Origin: Methanomicrobiales archaeon
Lineage (GTDB): Archaea > Halobacteriota > Methanomicrobia > Methanomicrobiales > Methanospirillaceae
DNA length: 6,820 nt
Assembly (NCBI GenBank): GCA_012520015.1
Contig: JAAYPD010000430.1
Span: 1 to 6,820 of the forward strand
Reading direction: 5' to 3'
Made by a program: the position numbers and the translations under genes. A model generated the notes under the pieces. It was given only the letters and a program-made list of their open reading frames with translations. It searched no databases and was not told the origin of the DNA. Positions 1 to 6,128 of the stretch are shown one piece after another. Numbering within the stretch: position 1 is the stretch's first letter; the number at the start of each line of letters is the position of its first letter.

Positions 1-22
1 ACTCGGATCTCCATTAAAACGG

Positions 23-57
23 CCTCTTACGTTAATCTCTAAAGGTTATATACTTTT
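23..57 (-). promoter_or_regulatory. Possible leftward promoter and RBS of a divergent gene
   Basis: Read on the minus strand, positions 57-46 give AAAAGTATATAA, a purine-rich element followed by a TATA-like box. Further on, AAGAGG (28-23) lies 8 nt before an ATG at 14-12. Only four codons and part of a fifth (M-E-I-R-) fall inside the window, so a gene cannot be recognised. The distance from TATA to ATG would make a very short leader. This rests on motif resemblance alone. Confidence 0.25.
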
Positions 58-82
58 CTAAAGCACTAACCAAAGAGAAAAC

Positions 83-125
83 TTCCACGACCGCCGGCTC
101 CTGATGATTCAGGAAGCGTGTGGGA
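83..125. other. Possible stem-loop
   Basis: The inner arms TCCTGA (99-104) and TCAGGA (109-114) are perfectly complementary around a four-base loop. An outer helix can form between 83-89 and 119-125, seven pairs including two G-T wobbles. This is the most GC-rich part of the intergenic region. It could be a structured leader (if transcribed leftward or rightward), part of a small RNA, or chance. There is no following T-run of the kind used by archaeal terminators, so I do not call it a terminator. Confidence 0.25.
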
Positions 126-137
126 TAATAATGTTGT

Positions 138-162
138 TCACAGTTGTATATATATTCTGTGA
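138..162. repeat. Inverted repeat flanking a TATA-like core
   Basis: TCACAG (138-143) and CTGTGA (157-162) are perfect 6-bp inverted arms separated by 13 bp that include the alternating run TATATATA (147-154). Dyad arms around a TATA-like sequence are an arrangement a repressor could use to block TBP. With six-base arms, chance occurrence in an AT-rich spacer is possible. Confidence 0.3.
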
Positions 163-248
163 TCTGTATTTTGAGTTCTTTCCTAAATGAACATGAACCA
201 TGTACCTCGTCAAATACTTGATTGTTTTAGAATCTAACCCTGAATTGT

Positions 249-261
249 AATATATAAATTT
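249..261. promoter_or_regulatory. TATA box candidate, direction ambiguous
   Basis: Rightward the sequence reads AATATATAAATTT, which could place transcription start near 280-285 and give cbiM a leader of about 60 nt. Leftward it reads GAAATTTATATA (262-251), which is closer to the archaeal BRE plus TTTATATA consensus and would start a transcript near 226 running toward the left edge. TATA elements are nearly symmetrical, so the sequence alone does not settle the direction. Confidence 0.45.
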
Positions 262-293
262 CATATTTTAACAAAGCAATATCTCAATCAATG

Positions 294-330
294 TAAACAA
301 ATTTATTAGCCATAAAACAAAATTTGTTTA
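294..330. promoter_or_regulatory. Perfect 11-bp inverted repeat, candidate operator of the cbi operon
   Basis: TAAACAAATTT (294-304) and AAATTTGTTTA (320-330) are exact reverse complements separated by 15 bp, with half-site centres 26 bp apart. The right arm ends on the first A of the AGGAG ribosome binding site of cbiM. The left arm contains AAATTTATTA (300-309), which could itself be a weak TATA box, giving a start near 331-335 and a very short leader. With only one G-C pair in eleven, an RNA hairpin would be weak, so a DNA site for a dimeric metal- or cobamide-responsive regulator seems the better reading. The regulator is unknown. Confidence 0.5.
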
Positions 331-334
331 GGAG
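330..334 (+). promoter_or_regulatory. Ribosome binding site of cbiM
   Basis: AGGAG lies 7 nt before the ATG at 342. It decides the start: an in-frame TTG at 324 lies upstream of this site and would add six residues ahead of the conserved Met-His N-terminus. Confidence 0.8.
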
Positions 335-341
335 AACAATT

Positions 342-1031
342 ATGCACATAATGGAAGGATTCCTTCCGCCCCTATGGGCAGCGATATGGTGGATTGTTTC
401 ACTACCATTCATCATTTATGGATTTATTCAGCTGAAAAAGACCTTCGAGGAAAACAAGGATGCATTGCCACTTCTTGGAATCTGTGGCGCACTAATATTC
501 ATCCTCTCTGCACTAAAACTCCCTTCTGTAACCGGAAGCTGTTCTCATCCAACCGGTACAGGTCTTTCTGCTATCATGTTCGGGCCATATATCACAACGA
601 TCGTTGGGTTTATCGTTCTCCTGTTCCAGTCACTTTTCCTGGCACATGGAGGACTTTCAACTCTTGGCGCAAACACATTTGCGATGGCAATATGCGGTCC
701 GTTTCTTGGATACTATGTCTACCGCGCCCTTCGCAATACAAGGCTGAACATGTATATCACAGTGTTCATCGCCGTTGCACTGGCAGATCTCTTCACCTAT
801 ATCATTACCGCGCTTGAGCTCACCCTGGCTGTGCCTGCAGGAGAACTTGGTCCTGGAGGTATATTTGCAACATTCCTTGGTGTCTTTGCAATAACACAGA
901 TCCCTCTTGCTATCCTGGAAGGAGCTGTGCTTGCACTGGTTTTCAAGTATATTGTTGATATCAGGCCAGACATAATAATCAGGATGAAGATTTTCTCCGA
1001 AGAAAAGATTCAGGCCGCAAGGGGAGTGTAA
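342..1031 (+). CDS. cbiM: CbiM, substrate-specific membrane subunit of the cobalt ECF transporter
   Basis: This 229-residue integral membrane protein is the metal-binding (S-type) component of the CbiMNQO cobalt importer. The N-terminus MHIMEGFLPP is the family hallmark. In the related NikM structure the free N-terminal amine, His2 and a later His ligate the metal, and the matching later residue here is His69 in SCSHPTGTG (66-74). Other conserved stretches are ALKLPSVTG (57-65) and LAHGGLSTLGANTF (100-113). About six to seven hydrophobic segments alternate with short loops, and a basic, charged tail (205-229) is probably cytoplasmic. Met-His must be the true N-terminus, so I start at 342, supported by AGGAG 7 nt upstream. 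It is the first gene of the operon, with cbiN 3 nt downstream. CbiM and NikM are close relatives, so nickel is possible in principle. The corrin genes behind it make cobalt far more likely. Confidence 0.97.
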   Translation: MHIMEGFLPPLWAAIWWIVSLPFIIYGFIQLKKTFEENKDALPLLGICGALIFILSALKLPSVTGSCSHPTGTGLSAIMFGPYITTIVGFIVLLFQSLFLAHGGLSTLGANTFAMAICGPFLGYYVYRALRNTRLNMYITVFIAVALADLFTYIITALELTLAVPAGELGPGGIFATFLGVFAITQIPLAILEGAVLALVFKYIVDIRPDIIIRMKIFSEEKIQAARGV

Positions 1032-1034
1032 GAA

Positions 1035-1337
1035 ATGAGATATCAATTTGAAATTATCGTAGGAATCATTGTTATCCTGTTCGCTGGAGCCTTTCTTTAC
1101 ACCGCTTCAACCAATCCTGATGCAGAATTTGAAGGAGCAGATGGAATTGGATCAGCAATCATTTCAGAACTTACCGGCATTGCAGAAGACGATGTCACCC
1201 CCCTGATTCCACAGTGGGCACCCCCTTCCGGTGAGATTGAATCAGGACTATTTGCACTTCAGGCAGCATTTGGCGGAGTAATTCTCGGACTGGGATTTGG
1301 ATACCTGCTTGGACAAAGAAGACTGAACCAGAATTAA
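1035..1337 (+). CDS. cbiN: CbiN, small accessory subunit of the cobalt ECF transporter
   Basis: This 100-residue protein has two membrane helices (about 6-24 and 72-93) joined by an extracytoplasmic loop. The loop carries the family signatures FEGADG (32-37) and PPSGEIES (63-70), the latter followed by LFALQAAFGG at the start of the second helix. Family knowledge: CbiN associates with CbiM and is needed for metal loading and transport. A GGAG-containing site (1023-1026) lies 8 nt before the ATG, within the last codons of cbiM. The length is usual for the family. The tail GQRRLNQN is basic and probably cytoplasmic. The position between cbiM and cbiQ is the standard cobalt transporter order. 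Confidence 0.95.
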   Translation: MRYQFEIIVGIIVILFAGAFLYTASTNPDAEFEGADGIGSAIISELTGIAEDDVTPLIPQWAPPSGEIESGLFALQAAFGGVILGLGFGYLLGQRRLNQN

Positions 1338-1343
1338 CCAGAA

Positions 1344-2123
1344 ATGATTGGTCATGATTTTCTGGAAGAGACAGCGCATCACAATGCCCTGCTTCAGGTT
1401 CACCCTTTTACAAAACTTTTCCTGGGTATCGGATCCATCATTCTTGTTTTATTAACGCCAAATTATATTGTCCCCTGTTTTCTTGCGATTACCTTGAGCA
1501 TCATAATTATCGTTTTAGCAAAGATAAATCTGAAATTTTATCTGAAACTGCTTGGCATCCCACTGAGTTTTGCGATGCTAAGCGCGCTTGTCATTATATT
1601 TCTATCCGAAGGAGTGACAGAGATATGGTATGTACAGTTATTTCCCTGGCTCACTCTCGCCGCAACCAGTGAGAGCCTTAATCAGGGTCTGCATATCTTT
1701 TCACGAATTTTCGGGGGGATGTGCGCACTGTTTTTCATATCCCTGACTACCCCGATGACAGATCTCTTCGGCATCATGAAAAAACTCAAAATCCCCGAGC
1801 TCTTTATTGACCTTTCAATGATAATTTACCGGTACATTTTCATTTTCATGGAAAAAGCAAGCCAGATATTTCTTGCACAGAAGATGCGTCTTGGATATAC
1901 CAGGCCCGGTGAGGCAGTCAGATCATACAGCATGCTCTTTGGGAGTATCTTCATCACATCATGGGATGCAGGAGAAGACCTCATTAATGCCATGGACGGC
2001 CGCTGCTATAATGGAAAACATGCAAAAATTACCTCATATAACCCGGTGGAATGGCGAACCCTGTCTGCAGTTATGATCTACCTTTTCATCATTACCGGTA
2101 TGATCCTCTGGACATCAGGTTAA
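1344..2123 (+). CDS. cbiQ: CbiQ, energy-coupling transmembrane (T) subunit of the cobalt transporter
   Basis: This 259-residue membrane protein links the ATPase to CbiM. Hydrophobic segments lie at about 24-38, 42-59, 67-88, 117-136, 155-172 and 241-256. The segment TTPMTDLF (135-142) and the following KKLKIPELFIDL region match the CbiQ core. The cytoplasmic coupling helices carry the two Ala/Arg motifs expected to dock into CbiO: AQKMRLGY (178-185) and AMDGRCYNG (216-224). The N-terminus with several His (H4, H12, H13, H20) is common in this family. The start lies 6 nt after the cbiN stop and has no clear Shine-Dalgarno sequence, so translation probably depends on coupling to cbiN. The AT-rich composition in the first third reflects the Ile/Leu-rich membrane segments. 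Confidence 0.95.
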   Translation: MIGHDFLEETAHHNALLQVHPFTKLFLGIGSIILVLLTPNYIVPCFLAITLSIIIIVLAKINLKFYLKLLGIPLSFAMLSALVIIFLSEGVTEIWYVQLFPWLTLAATSESLNQGLHIFSRIFGGMCALFFISLTTPMTDLFGIMKKLKIPELFIDLSMIIYRYIFIFMEKASQIFLAQKMRLGYTRPGEAVRSYSMLFGSIFITSWDAGEDLINAMDGRCYNGKHAKITSYNPVEWRTLSAVMIYLFIITGMILWTSG

Positions 2124-2134
2124 AGGAAAAAGAC

Positions 2135-3361
2135 ATGGAACCACTCATAGAACTTAAAGATCTCGAATATTCCTATCTTTATGCTACCCCAGCGCTATCA
2201 GGCATCAGCCTCTGCATCAGAAAAGGCGAGAAAATCGCCCTGGTCGGTTCCAATGGAGCAGGAAAATCTACTCTCCTCCTGACTCTTAACGGAACGATAA
2301 GACCTGACAAGGGATCGATCATCTTTCAGGGCAAACCGGTATCATATGATAGGACATCCCTTCGAAAGATCAGACAGAAGATAGGGTTTGTCTTTCAGGA
2401 TCCGGATGTTCAGATCATCGCACCTACGGTATGGCAGGATGTTGCCTTTGGGCCAGTAAACCTGGACTATACTGATGAACAGGTCAGACAGTCAGTTACA
2501 GATGCGCTTCATAATGTCGGAATGGAAGGATTTGAAAAGCGGCCCCCCTATCATCTATCTGGCGGAGAGAAGAAAAGGGTAGCAATTGCAGGCATTCTTG
2601 CCATGGATCCGGAAGTTCTTGTATTGGATGAACCTACAAGCATGCTTGACCCGGCAGGCAGTGAAGACATAATGGACCTCCTTGATGAACTCAATCTCCA
2701 GGGAAAGACCATCATCATATCCACACATGACGTAGAACTTGCCTTCACCTGGGCAGACCGTATCATACTAATGGAAAAAGGAAAGATTATCGGATCTGGA
2801 ACTCCGGAAGAGGCCTTTTCAGATAAAGAGATGATCAGACGGGCAAGGCTGAAAACCCCGGTACTCCTTGAACTCTTCTACGAGCTTAAGAGCAGAGGGC
2901 TGAAAACCTCCGAGACTTTACCAAGAACAGTCCTTGATATAATCAGGATCATCGAACATGATCATCATGGGACTATCCGCCTTCCAGGCAATGGATATGG
3001 AACAATACATGTCGGGGATGTGGATAAAATGTCAGGTACTGATGTCAGCGATATCCTTGCCAGGACTTCTCATGATTCCATCGGTGTGATGGGGAGCAGG
3101 GCAAAGATCTATGCACGTAAGTGGGGTTTTATCCCCGATATCTCCTATGCGGTTATCGACAAATGCATCCTGCAGGCTATGAACGGTCGGAGCAGCATTA
3201 TCCTGACAACCGGAAGAATGGTAACCAGGGTTTTTGAACGGGTGACGATTTTCAACCAGGCAAATGATCGATCTATCCCGGTCAGGTCGCTTACCCTGGA
3301 TAATACTACTGATGGTGTGCCGCCTGATGCCATGTGGCTGTACAGAACAGATCACTTTTGA
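2135..3361 (+). CDS. cbiO: CbiO, cobalt transporter ATPase with a long C-terminal extension
   Basis: This 408-residue cytoplasmic ATPase powers the importer. Residues 1-275 form a standard CbiO ABC domain: Walker A GSNGAGKST (38-46), Q-loop Gln88 in FVFQDPDVQ, signature LSGGE (141-145), Walker B VLVLDEP (161-167), D-loop SMLDP (169-173) and switch His198. The usual CbiO tail, LLELFYELKSRGL, is at 244-256. About 130 further residues follow (278-408), beyond the roughly 275-residue size of typical CbiO. They include GVMGSRAKIYARKWG (317-331), DISYAVIDK (335-343) and SSIILTTGRMV (353-363). I do not recognise this domain by name. It has no ABC motifs and no evident membrane segment. An AGGA at 2124-2127 lies 7 nt before the chosen ATG. 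An upstream in-frame ATG at 2051 lies inside cbiQ and would add 28 unrelated residues. Confidence 0.95.
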   Translation: MEPLIELKDLEYSYLYATPALSGISLCIRKGEKIALVGSNGAGKSTLLLTLNGTIRPDKGSIIFQGKPVSYDRTSLRKIRQKIGFVFQDPDVQIIAPTVWQDVAFGPVNLDYTDEQVRQSVTDALHNVGMEGFEKRPPYHLSGGEKKRVAIAGILAMDPEVLVLDEPTSMLDPAGSEDIMDLLDELNLQGKTIIISTHDVELAFTWADRIILMEKGKIIGSGTPEEAFSDKEMIRRARLKTPVLLELFYELKSRGLKTSETLPRTVLDIIRIIEHDHHGTIRLPGNGYGTIHVGDVDKMSGTDVSDILARTSHDSIGVMGSRAKIYARKWGFIPDISYAVIDKCILQAMNGRSSIILTTGRMVTRVFERVTIFNQANDRSIPVRSLTLDNTTDGVPPDAMWLYRTDHF

Positions 3362-3374
3362 AGGAAAGCTGCTA

Positions 3375-3935
3375 ATGTATACGGAGCACATGATGCAATC
3401 TACACCGGATAAACCTCCGACTGGCGGACCTACAAAGGATGAAATTCTCGCAATTGCTCTAAAAAAACTGGATCTGAAGCCTGGTGAAATTTTTGCCGAT
3501 ATCGGGTGTGGGACCGGGAAGGTATCCATTACCGCTGCACCATTGGTTTCACATGTTCATGCCATCGACATAAGAGAGGAAGCATACCGGTGGACCTGTG
3601 AAGAACTCCGGAAAAGTGGTTTTGACAACGTTACAATCCACTATGGAAATGCCTCTTCAATCCTTACTTCACTTGAAAAACTGGACAAGGCATTTGTTGG
3701 TGGATCCCGCGATCTTACTGACACGATTGCACGGCTTGCAGACTTAAAAGTGCAGACCATAGTTATCACCGCTGTTCTTCTGGAGACATTAAATACTGCC
3801 ATGTCTGCATTACAGGAATTTGATATGTTTAAAGAAGTGATCCTTGTCCAGGTTTCAAAAAGTACATCTCTTGCCGGGGGATTTATGCTTAAACCACTTG
3901 ATCCGGTCTTTATAATTACAGGAGGGTATTCCTGA
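3375..3935 (+). CDS. cbiT: CbiT, cobalt-precorrin-6B C15-methyltransferase (decarboxylating)
   Basis: This 186-residue Rossmann-fold, SAM-dependent methyltransferase methylates C15 and removes the carboxyl of the C12 acetate chain late in corrin ring synthesis. Features seen: TGGPT (16-20), the family N-terminal motif; motif I DIGCGTG (42-48), which binds SAM; the acidic strand end AIDI (63-66); VGGS (108-111), the CbiT substrate-site loop; and TAVLLET (132-138). It is a stand-alone CbiT, not fused to CbiE as in CobL, as is usual in archaea; cbiE is not next to it here. The start is open to doubt. ATG 3375 has AAGGA 9 nt upstream, while ATG 3393 has GGAG 6 nt upstream and gives 180 residues. 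Both keep every motif. It begins 13 nt after cbiO and overlaps cbiL by one base. Confidence 0.93.
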   Translation: MYTEHMMQSTPDKPPTGGPTKDEILAIALKKLDLKPGEIFADIGCGTGKVSITAAPLVSHVHAIDIREEAYRWTCEELRKSGFDNVTIHYGNASSILTSLEKLDKAFVGGSRDLTDTIARLADLKVQTIVITAVLLETLNTAMSALQEFDMFKEVILVQVSKSTSLAGGFMLKPLDPVFIITGGYS

Positions 3936-4543
3936 TGCTTACCGGAGTAGGCTTAGGACCTGGTGACCCGGAGCTCCTTACTATAAAGGCAGTTCGAATG
4001 TTACAGGATGCAGAAGTAGTATATGTTCCAGGAGGGCTGGCCAGGCGCCTGGTTGAGCCATACTGCGCTCCTATCGAACTTCCCTTTCCCATGAGCTATG
4101 ACGAAGGGATGATAAAAGCTCAAATCATCAGGAATGCTGAACAGATAGCGGAAGATGCCAGGGAAAAGAACGTGGTATTTGGGATAATTGGTGATCCAAA
4201 TATCTTTTCAACCTTCACACGCCTTGTCGTAATTTTAAAAGAACGATTTCCAGAGGTGAAGATCAATACTGTGCCGGGTATTTCATCTATAACCGCTCTG
4301 ATGTCTGAGACCGGGCTTCCAATTACCGGGGGATTTTTTGTCACCGACGGAAGTGAGATTAAATCCCAGATCCGGATGAAAGTCAGAAAACCGCGTGAAC
4401 TGGTGATGCATCTAAAGGAAGAGGGGTATACAAAGTTTGCACTGGTGGAGAGGATGTACATGGATGGTATGCAGAAGATCACAGGCGATGATCTCCCTGA
4501 AGAGAGCAGTTATTTTTCACTCTTATATGCAGAGCGTGATTAA
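3935..4543 (+). CDS. cbiL: CbiL, cobalt-factor II C20-methyltransferase
   Basis: This 202-residue class III tetrapyrrole methyltransferase transfers a methyl group from SAM to C20 of cobalt-sirohydrochlorin, the first ring methylation after cobalt insertion. Evidence: the glycine-rich N-terminus GVGLGPGDPELLTIKAVRML (4-23); GDPNIFSTF (86-94), where the F/Y-S-T-F ending distinguishes CbiL/CobI from the other family methylases; VPGISSI (113-119); and the C-terminal KITGDDLPEESSYFSLL pattern typical of CbiL. It is at the short end of the family range (about 200-240). The start codon shares one base with the cbiT stop (TGATG), and GGAGGG (3921-3926) lies 8 nt upstream, a strong site, so initiation here is probably efficient as well as coupled. 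Confidence 0.93.
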   Translation: MLTGVGLGPGDPELLTIKAVRMLQDAEVVYVPGGLARRLVEPYCAPIELPFPMSYDEGMIKAQIIRNAEQIAEDAREKNVVFGIIGDPNIFSTFTRLVVILKERFPEVKINTVPGISSITALMSETGLPITGGFFVTDGSEIKSQIRMKVRKPRELVMHLKEEGYTKFALVERMYMDGMQKITGDDLPEESSYFSLLYAERD

Positions 4544-5259
4544 TGAATAAAATATGGTTTATTGGCGCCGGGCCTGGCGATCCTGAACTTATCACGGTCA
4601 AAGGTCGCAGACTTCTTGACGCGGCAGACATCCTGGTTTATGCAGGATCTCTTGTGAACCCTGACCTTGTTTCATCATCACCGGCAACCTGGAAGTATGA
4701 CAGTAATGGCATGAGCCTTGAGGAGATGATTCCCATCATGGTCAGGGGGGCCAGGGAAGGTAAGACGGTGGTCAGGCTTCACTCAGGAGATCCGGCCCTT
4801 TATGGTGCAATCGTAGAGCAGATTGATCTGCTAAGGCAGGAAGGCATATCTGTAGAAGTCATCCCTGGTGTCTCCTCACTCTTTGGGGCTGCTGCTGCAT
4901 TAAATGCACAGCTGACCCTTAGAGGAGTTTCAGAATCGGTAATTATCACTCGTCCGGCAGGAAATACTCTTCAGAAAGACAAGATAACCGAACTCTCAAA
5001 GGCCGGTGAGACTATGGCAGTCTTTCTTGGGACAGACAAGCTCGAGGAGATAACTTCCCGCCTTGCTTTTCACCCAAGTACCACTGCAGTGGTTGTATAC
5101 CATGCAACCTGGCCTGACCAGAAGATCATAAGAGGAACAATCGAGGACATTGCCAGAAAAGCAGCAGACGCTGGAATTACCAGGTCAGCCCTGCTGCTCA
5201 TTGGCGAAGTCTTTTCAGAGGAACCAAAAGGGCATATCAGGTCATTTCTTTACTCATGA
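4543..5259 (+). CDS. cbiF: CbiF, cobalt-precorrin-4 C11-methyltransferase
   Basis: This 238-residue class III SAM-dependent methyltransferase makes cobalt-precorrin-5A by methylating C11. Seen in the sequence: IGAGPGDPELITVKGRRLL (7-25); YAGSLVNP (33-40), a CbiF/CobM signature; DSNGMSLEEM (53-62); RLHSGDPALYGAI (78-90), the SAM-site loop; VIPGVSS (106-112); LTLRGVSESVIITR (124-137); and TWPDQKIIRGTI (189-200). Length and motif order agree with CbiF throughout. The ATG overlaps the cbiL stop by one base (TAATG) with no clear Shine-Dalgarno sequence, so translation is probably coupled. The stop overlaps the cbiG start as ATGA. The aerobic equivalent would be CobM, but the CbiG and CbiH neighbours and the cobalt transporter place it in the oxygen-independent route. 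Confidence 0.95.
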   Translation: MNKIWFIGAGPGDPELITVKGRRLLDAADILVYAGSLVNPDLVSSSPATWKYDSNGMSLEEMIPIMVRGAREGKTVVRLHSGDPALYGAIVEQIDLLRQEGISVEVIPGVSSLFGAAAALNAQLTLRGVSESVIITRPAGNTLQKDKITELSKAGETMAVFLGTDKLEEITSRLAFHPSTTAVVVYHATWPDQKIIRGTIEDIARKAADAGITRSALLLIGEVFSEEPKGHIRSFLYS

Positions 5260-6128
5260 ATACAGTTGTAACGGCCCTCCCCTACTTTCAGGAACAGGGA
5301 GAAATCATCGGAGCCGCAATAAATGCAAGGTTTATTCCTTACCGGTCAGGATTATTTTCTGAACTCTTCCAGGCTTCACAAAATATTATTGCAATAATGG
5401 CAGTCGGAATAGTGATCCGCGGTATCGCTCCCCTGATCCATGACAAGTGGACTGATCCTGCAGTTGTGGTAATTAGCCCGGATATGCGGTACGCCATACC
5501 TGTCCTTGGTGGGCATCATGGAGGAAATGATCTTGTGTACCTGCTGCAGGAGAGATGTAACCTTACTCCTGTTATCACCACCGCAACAGAAGCTACCGGA
5601 CATGAGGCTGTTGAGGTCCTTGCAAAAAGGGAGGGACTCAGGATAGTAAACACGAAGTCGACCAGAAAAGCCAATGCATCAGTTCTCACCGGAACAGCCG
5701 GAGTATATCGTATTCCCGGGCCGGGAATGGTTATTGCCGGATCAGGGGTTTCGTTCCTTGTTGCTGACGGACAGTACTCTGCCGGCATTGGGTGCAGACT
5801 GGGGACCCCAGCCGGGGAAATCATCCAGGCAATTCAGGCTGCGAGCCAGAAGGCAGGTATTCACCCGGAGGAGATCGCAATCTTTGCAACAAGCATGATA
5901 AAATCCCACGAGTCAGGTCTACTTGATGCAGTCAGAACCCTGGATCGTAATATCATCTTTCTTGACCCTGCAGATCTGAATGGGGAGGCTCTCATTTCTG
6001 ACTCTGCTGCAACAAGGTTTGGACTACCTGGCGTTGCAGAACCTGCAGCTCTTGCTGTATCAGTCCATCATCACCTAATACTGGAGAAACAGATCTATGG
6101 AAATGTCACGATCGCAATCGCAAAATAA
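5256..6128 (+). CDS. cbiG: CbiG, cobalt-precorrin-5A hydrolase
   Basis: This 290-residue enzyme opens the delta-lactone of cobalt-precorrin-5A and releases the extruded two-carbon fragment, giving cobalt-precorrin-5B. Two blocks are visible. The N-terminal CbiG domain contains AVGIVIRGIAPLIHDKWTDP (49-68), VLGGHHGGND (83-92) and PVITTATEATG (105-115). The C-terminal CobE/CbiG-type domain begins at AGIGCRLGTP (176-185) and runs through IFATSMIKSHESGLLDA (209-225) to GVAEPAAL (259-266). A linker of about 50 residues separates them, shorter than in the approximately 350-residue enterobacterial protein. CbiG belongs to the oxygen-independent pathway, which settles which route this operon serves. 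The ATG overlaps the cbiF stop (ATGA) and has only a weak, distant AGGT site. The last 32 nt also encode the start of cbiH. Confidence 0.95.
   Translation: MNTVVTALPYFQEQGEIIGAAINARFIPYRSGLFSELFQASQNIIAIMAVGIVIRGIAPLIHDKWTDPAVVVISPDMRYAIPVLGGHHGGNDLVYLLQERCNLTPVITTATEATGHEAVEVLAKREGLRIVNTKSTRKANASVLTGTAGVYRIPGPGMVIAGSGVSFLVADGQYSAGIGCRLGTPAGEIIQAIQAASQKAGIHPEEIAIFATSMIKSHESGLLDAVRTLDRNIIFLDPADLNGEALISDSAATRFGLPGVAEPAALAVSVHHHLILEKQIYGNVTIAIAK
6083..6086 (+). promoter_or_regulatory. Ribosome binding site of cbiH, inside cbiG
   Basis: GGAG lies 10 nt before the ATG at 6097 and 16 nt before the next in-frame ATG at 6103. It favours the first ATG, and so a 32-nt overlap with cbiG. Confidence 0.6.

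Larger units (their letters stand above)
1..341. other. AT-rich intergenic/regulatory region upstream of cbiM
   Basis: No protein gene is supported here. Open frames are short and lack good ribosome binding sites. The stretch contains three TATA-like boxes (about 46-57 reading leftward, 146-155, and 249-261), two small inverted repeats with GC-bearing arms (83-125 and 138-162), and an AT-rich 11-bp inverted repeat next to the cbiM ribosome binding site. It probably holds the operon promoter and operator, and perhaps a promoter for a divergent gene to the left. I searched by eye for a cobalamin riboswitch B12 box and found none. Confidence 0.6.

Noticed and set aside
1..42. Rightward frame open from the window edge and ending at 42, possibly the end of an upstream gene
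   Set aside because: Thirteen codons without recognisable sequence are too few to support a gene.
187..237. 16-codon open frame in the intergenic region (possible leader peptide), and a 19-codon one at 131-190
   Set aside because: Neither has a Shine-Dalgarno sequence, and both encode unremarkable peptides of a length expected by chance.
324..341. In-frame TTG start for cbiM at 324
   Set aside because: It lies ahead of the AGGAG ribosome binding site and would bury the conserved Met-His metal-binding N-terminus behind six extra residues.
1..341. Cobalamin riboswitch upstream of the operon
   Set aside because: I looked for a B12 box with the conserved GCCACTG core and did not find it. These riboswitches are typical of bacteria, not archaea.
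1989..2015. Second CbiQ coupling motif reads GRCY where ARGY is often seen
   Set aside because: Cys at this position, as in ARCY, is common enough in T-subunits of this family that it is not a meaningful departure. The key Arg is kept.
2051..2134. Upstream ATG start for cbiO inside cbiQ
   Set aside because: The 28 added residues do not resemble CbiO, and a proper AGGA site serves the ATG at 2135, where the typical CbiO N-terminus begins.
3264..3374. Longer cbiT beginning within cbiO
   Set aside because: The extra residues overlap the cbiO coding sequence, do not resemble CbiT, and have no ribosome binding site.
3032..3529. Long minus-strand open frames opposite cbiO/cbiT, and similar ones opposite cbiL, cbiG and cbiH
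   Set aside because: They lie opposite genes with clear family motifs, have low-complexity or Ser/Cys-rich translations, and lack ribosome binding sites. They are antisense shadows.
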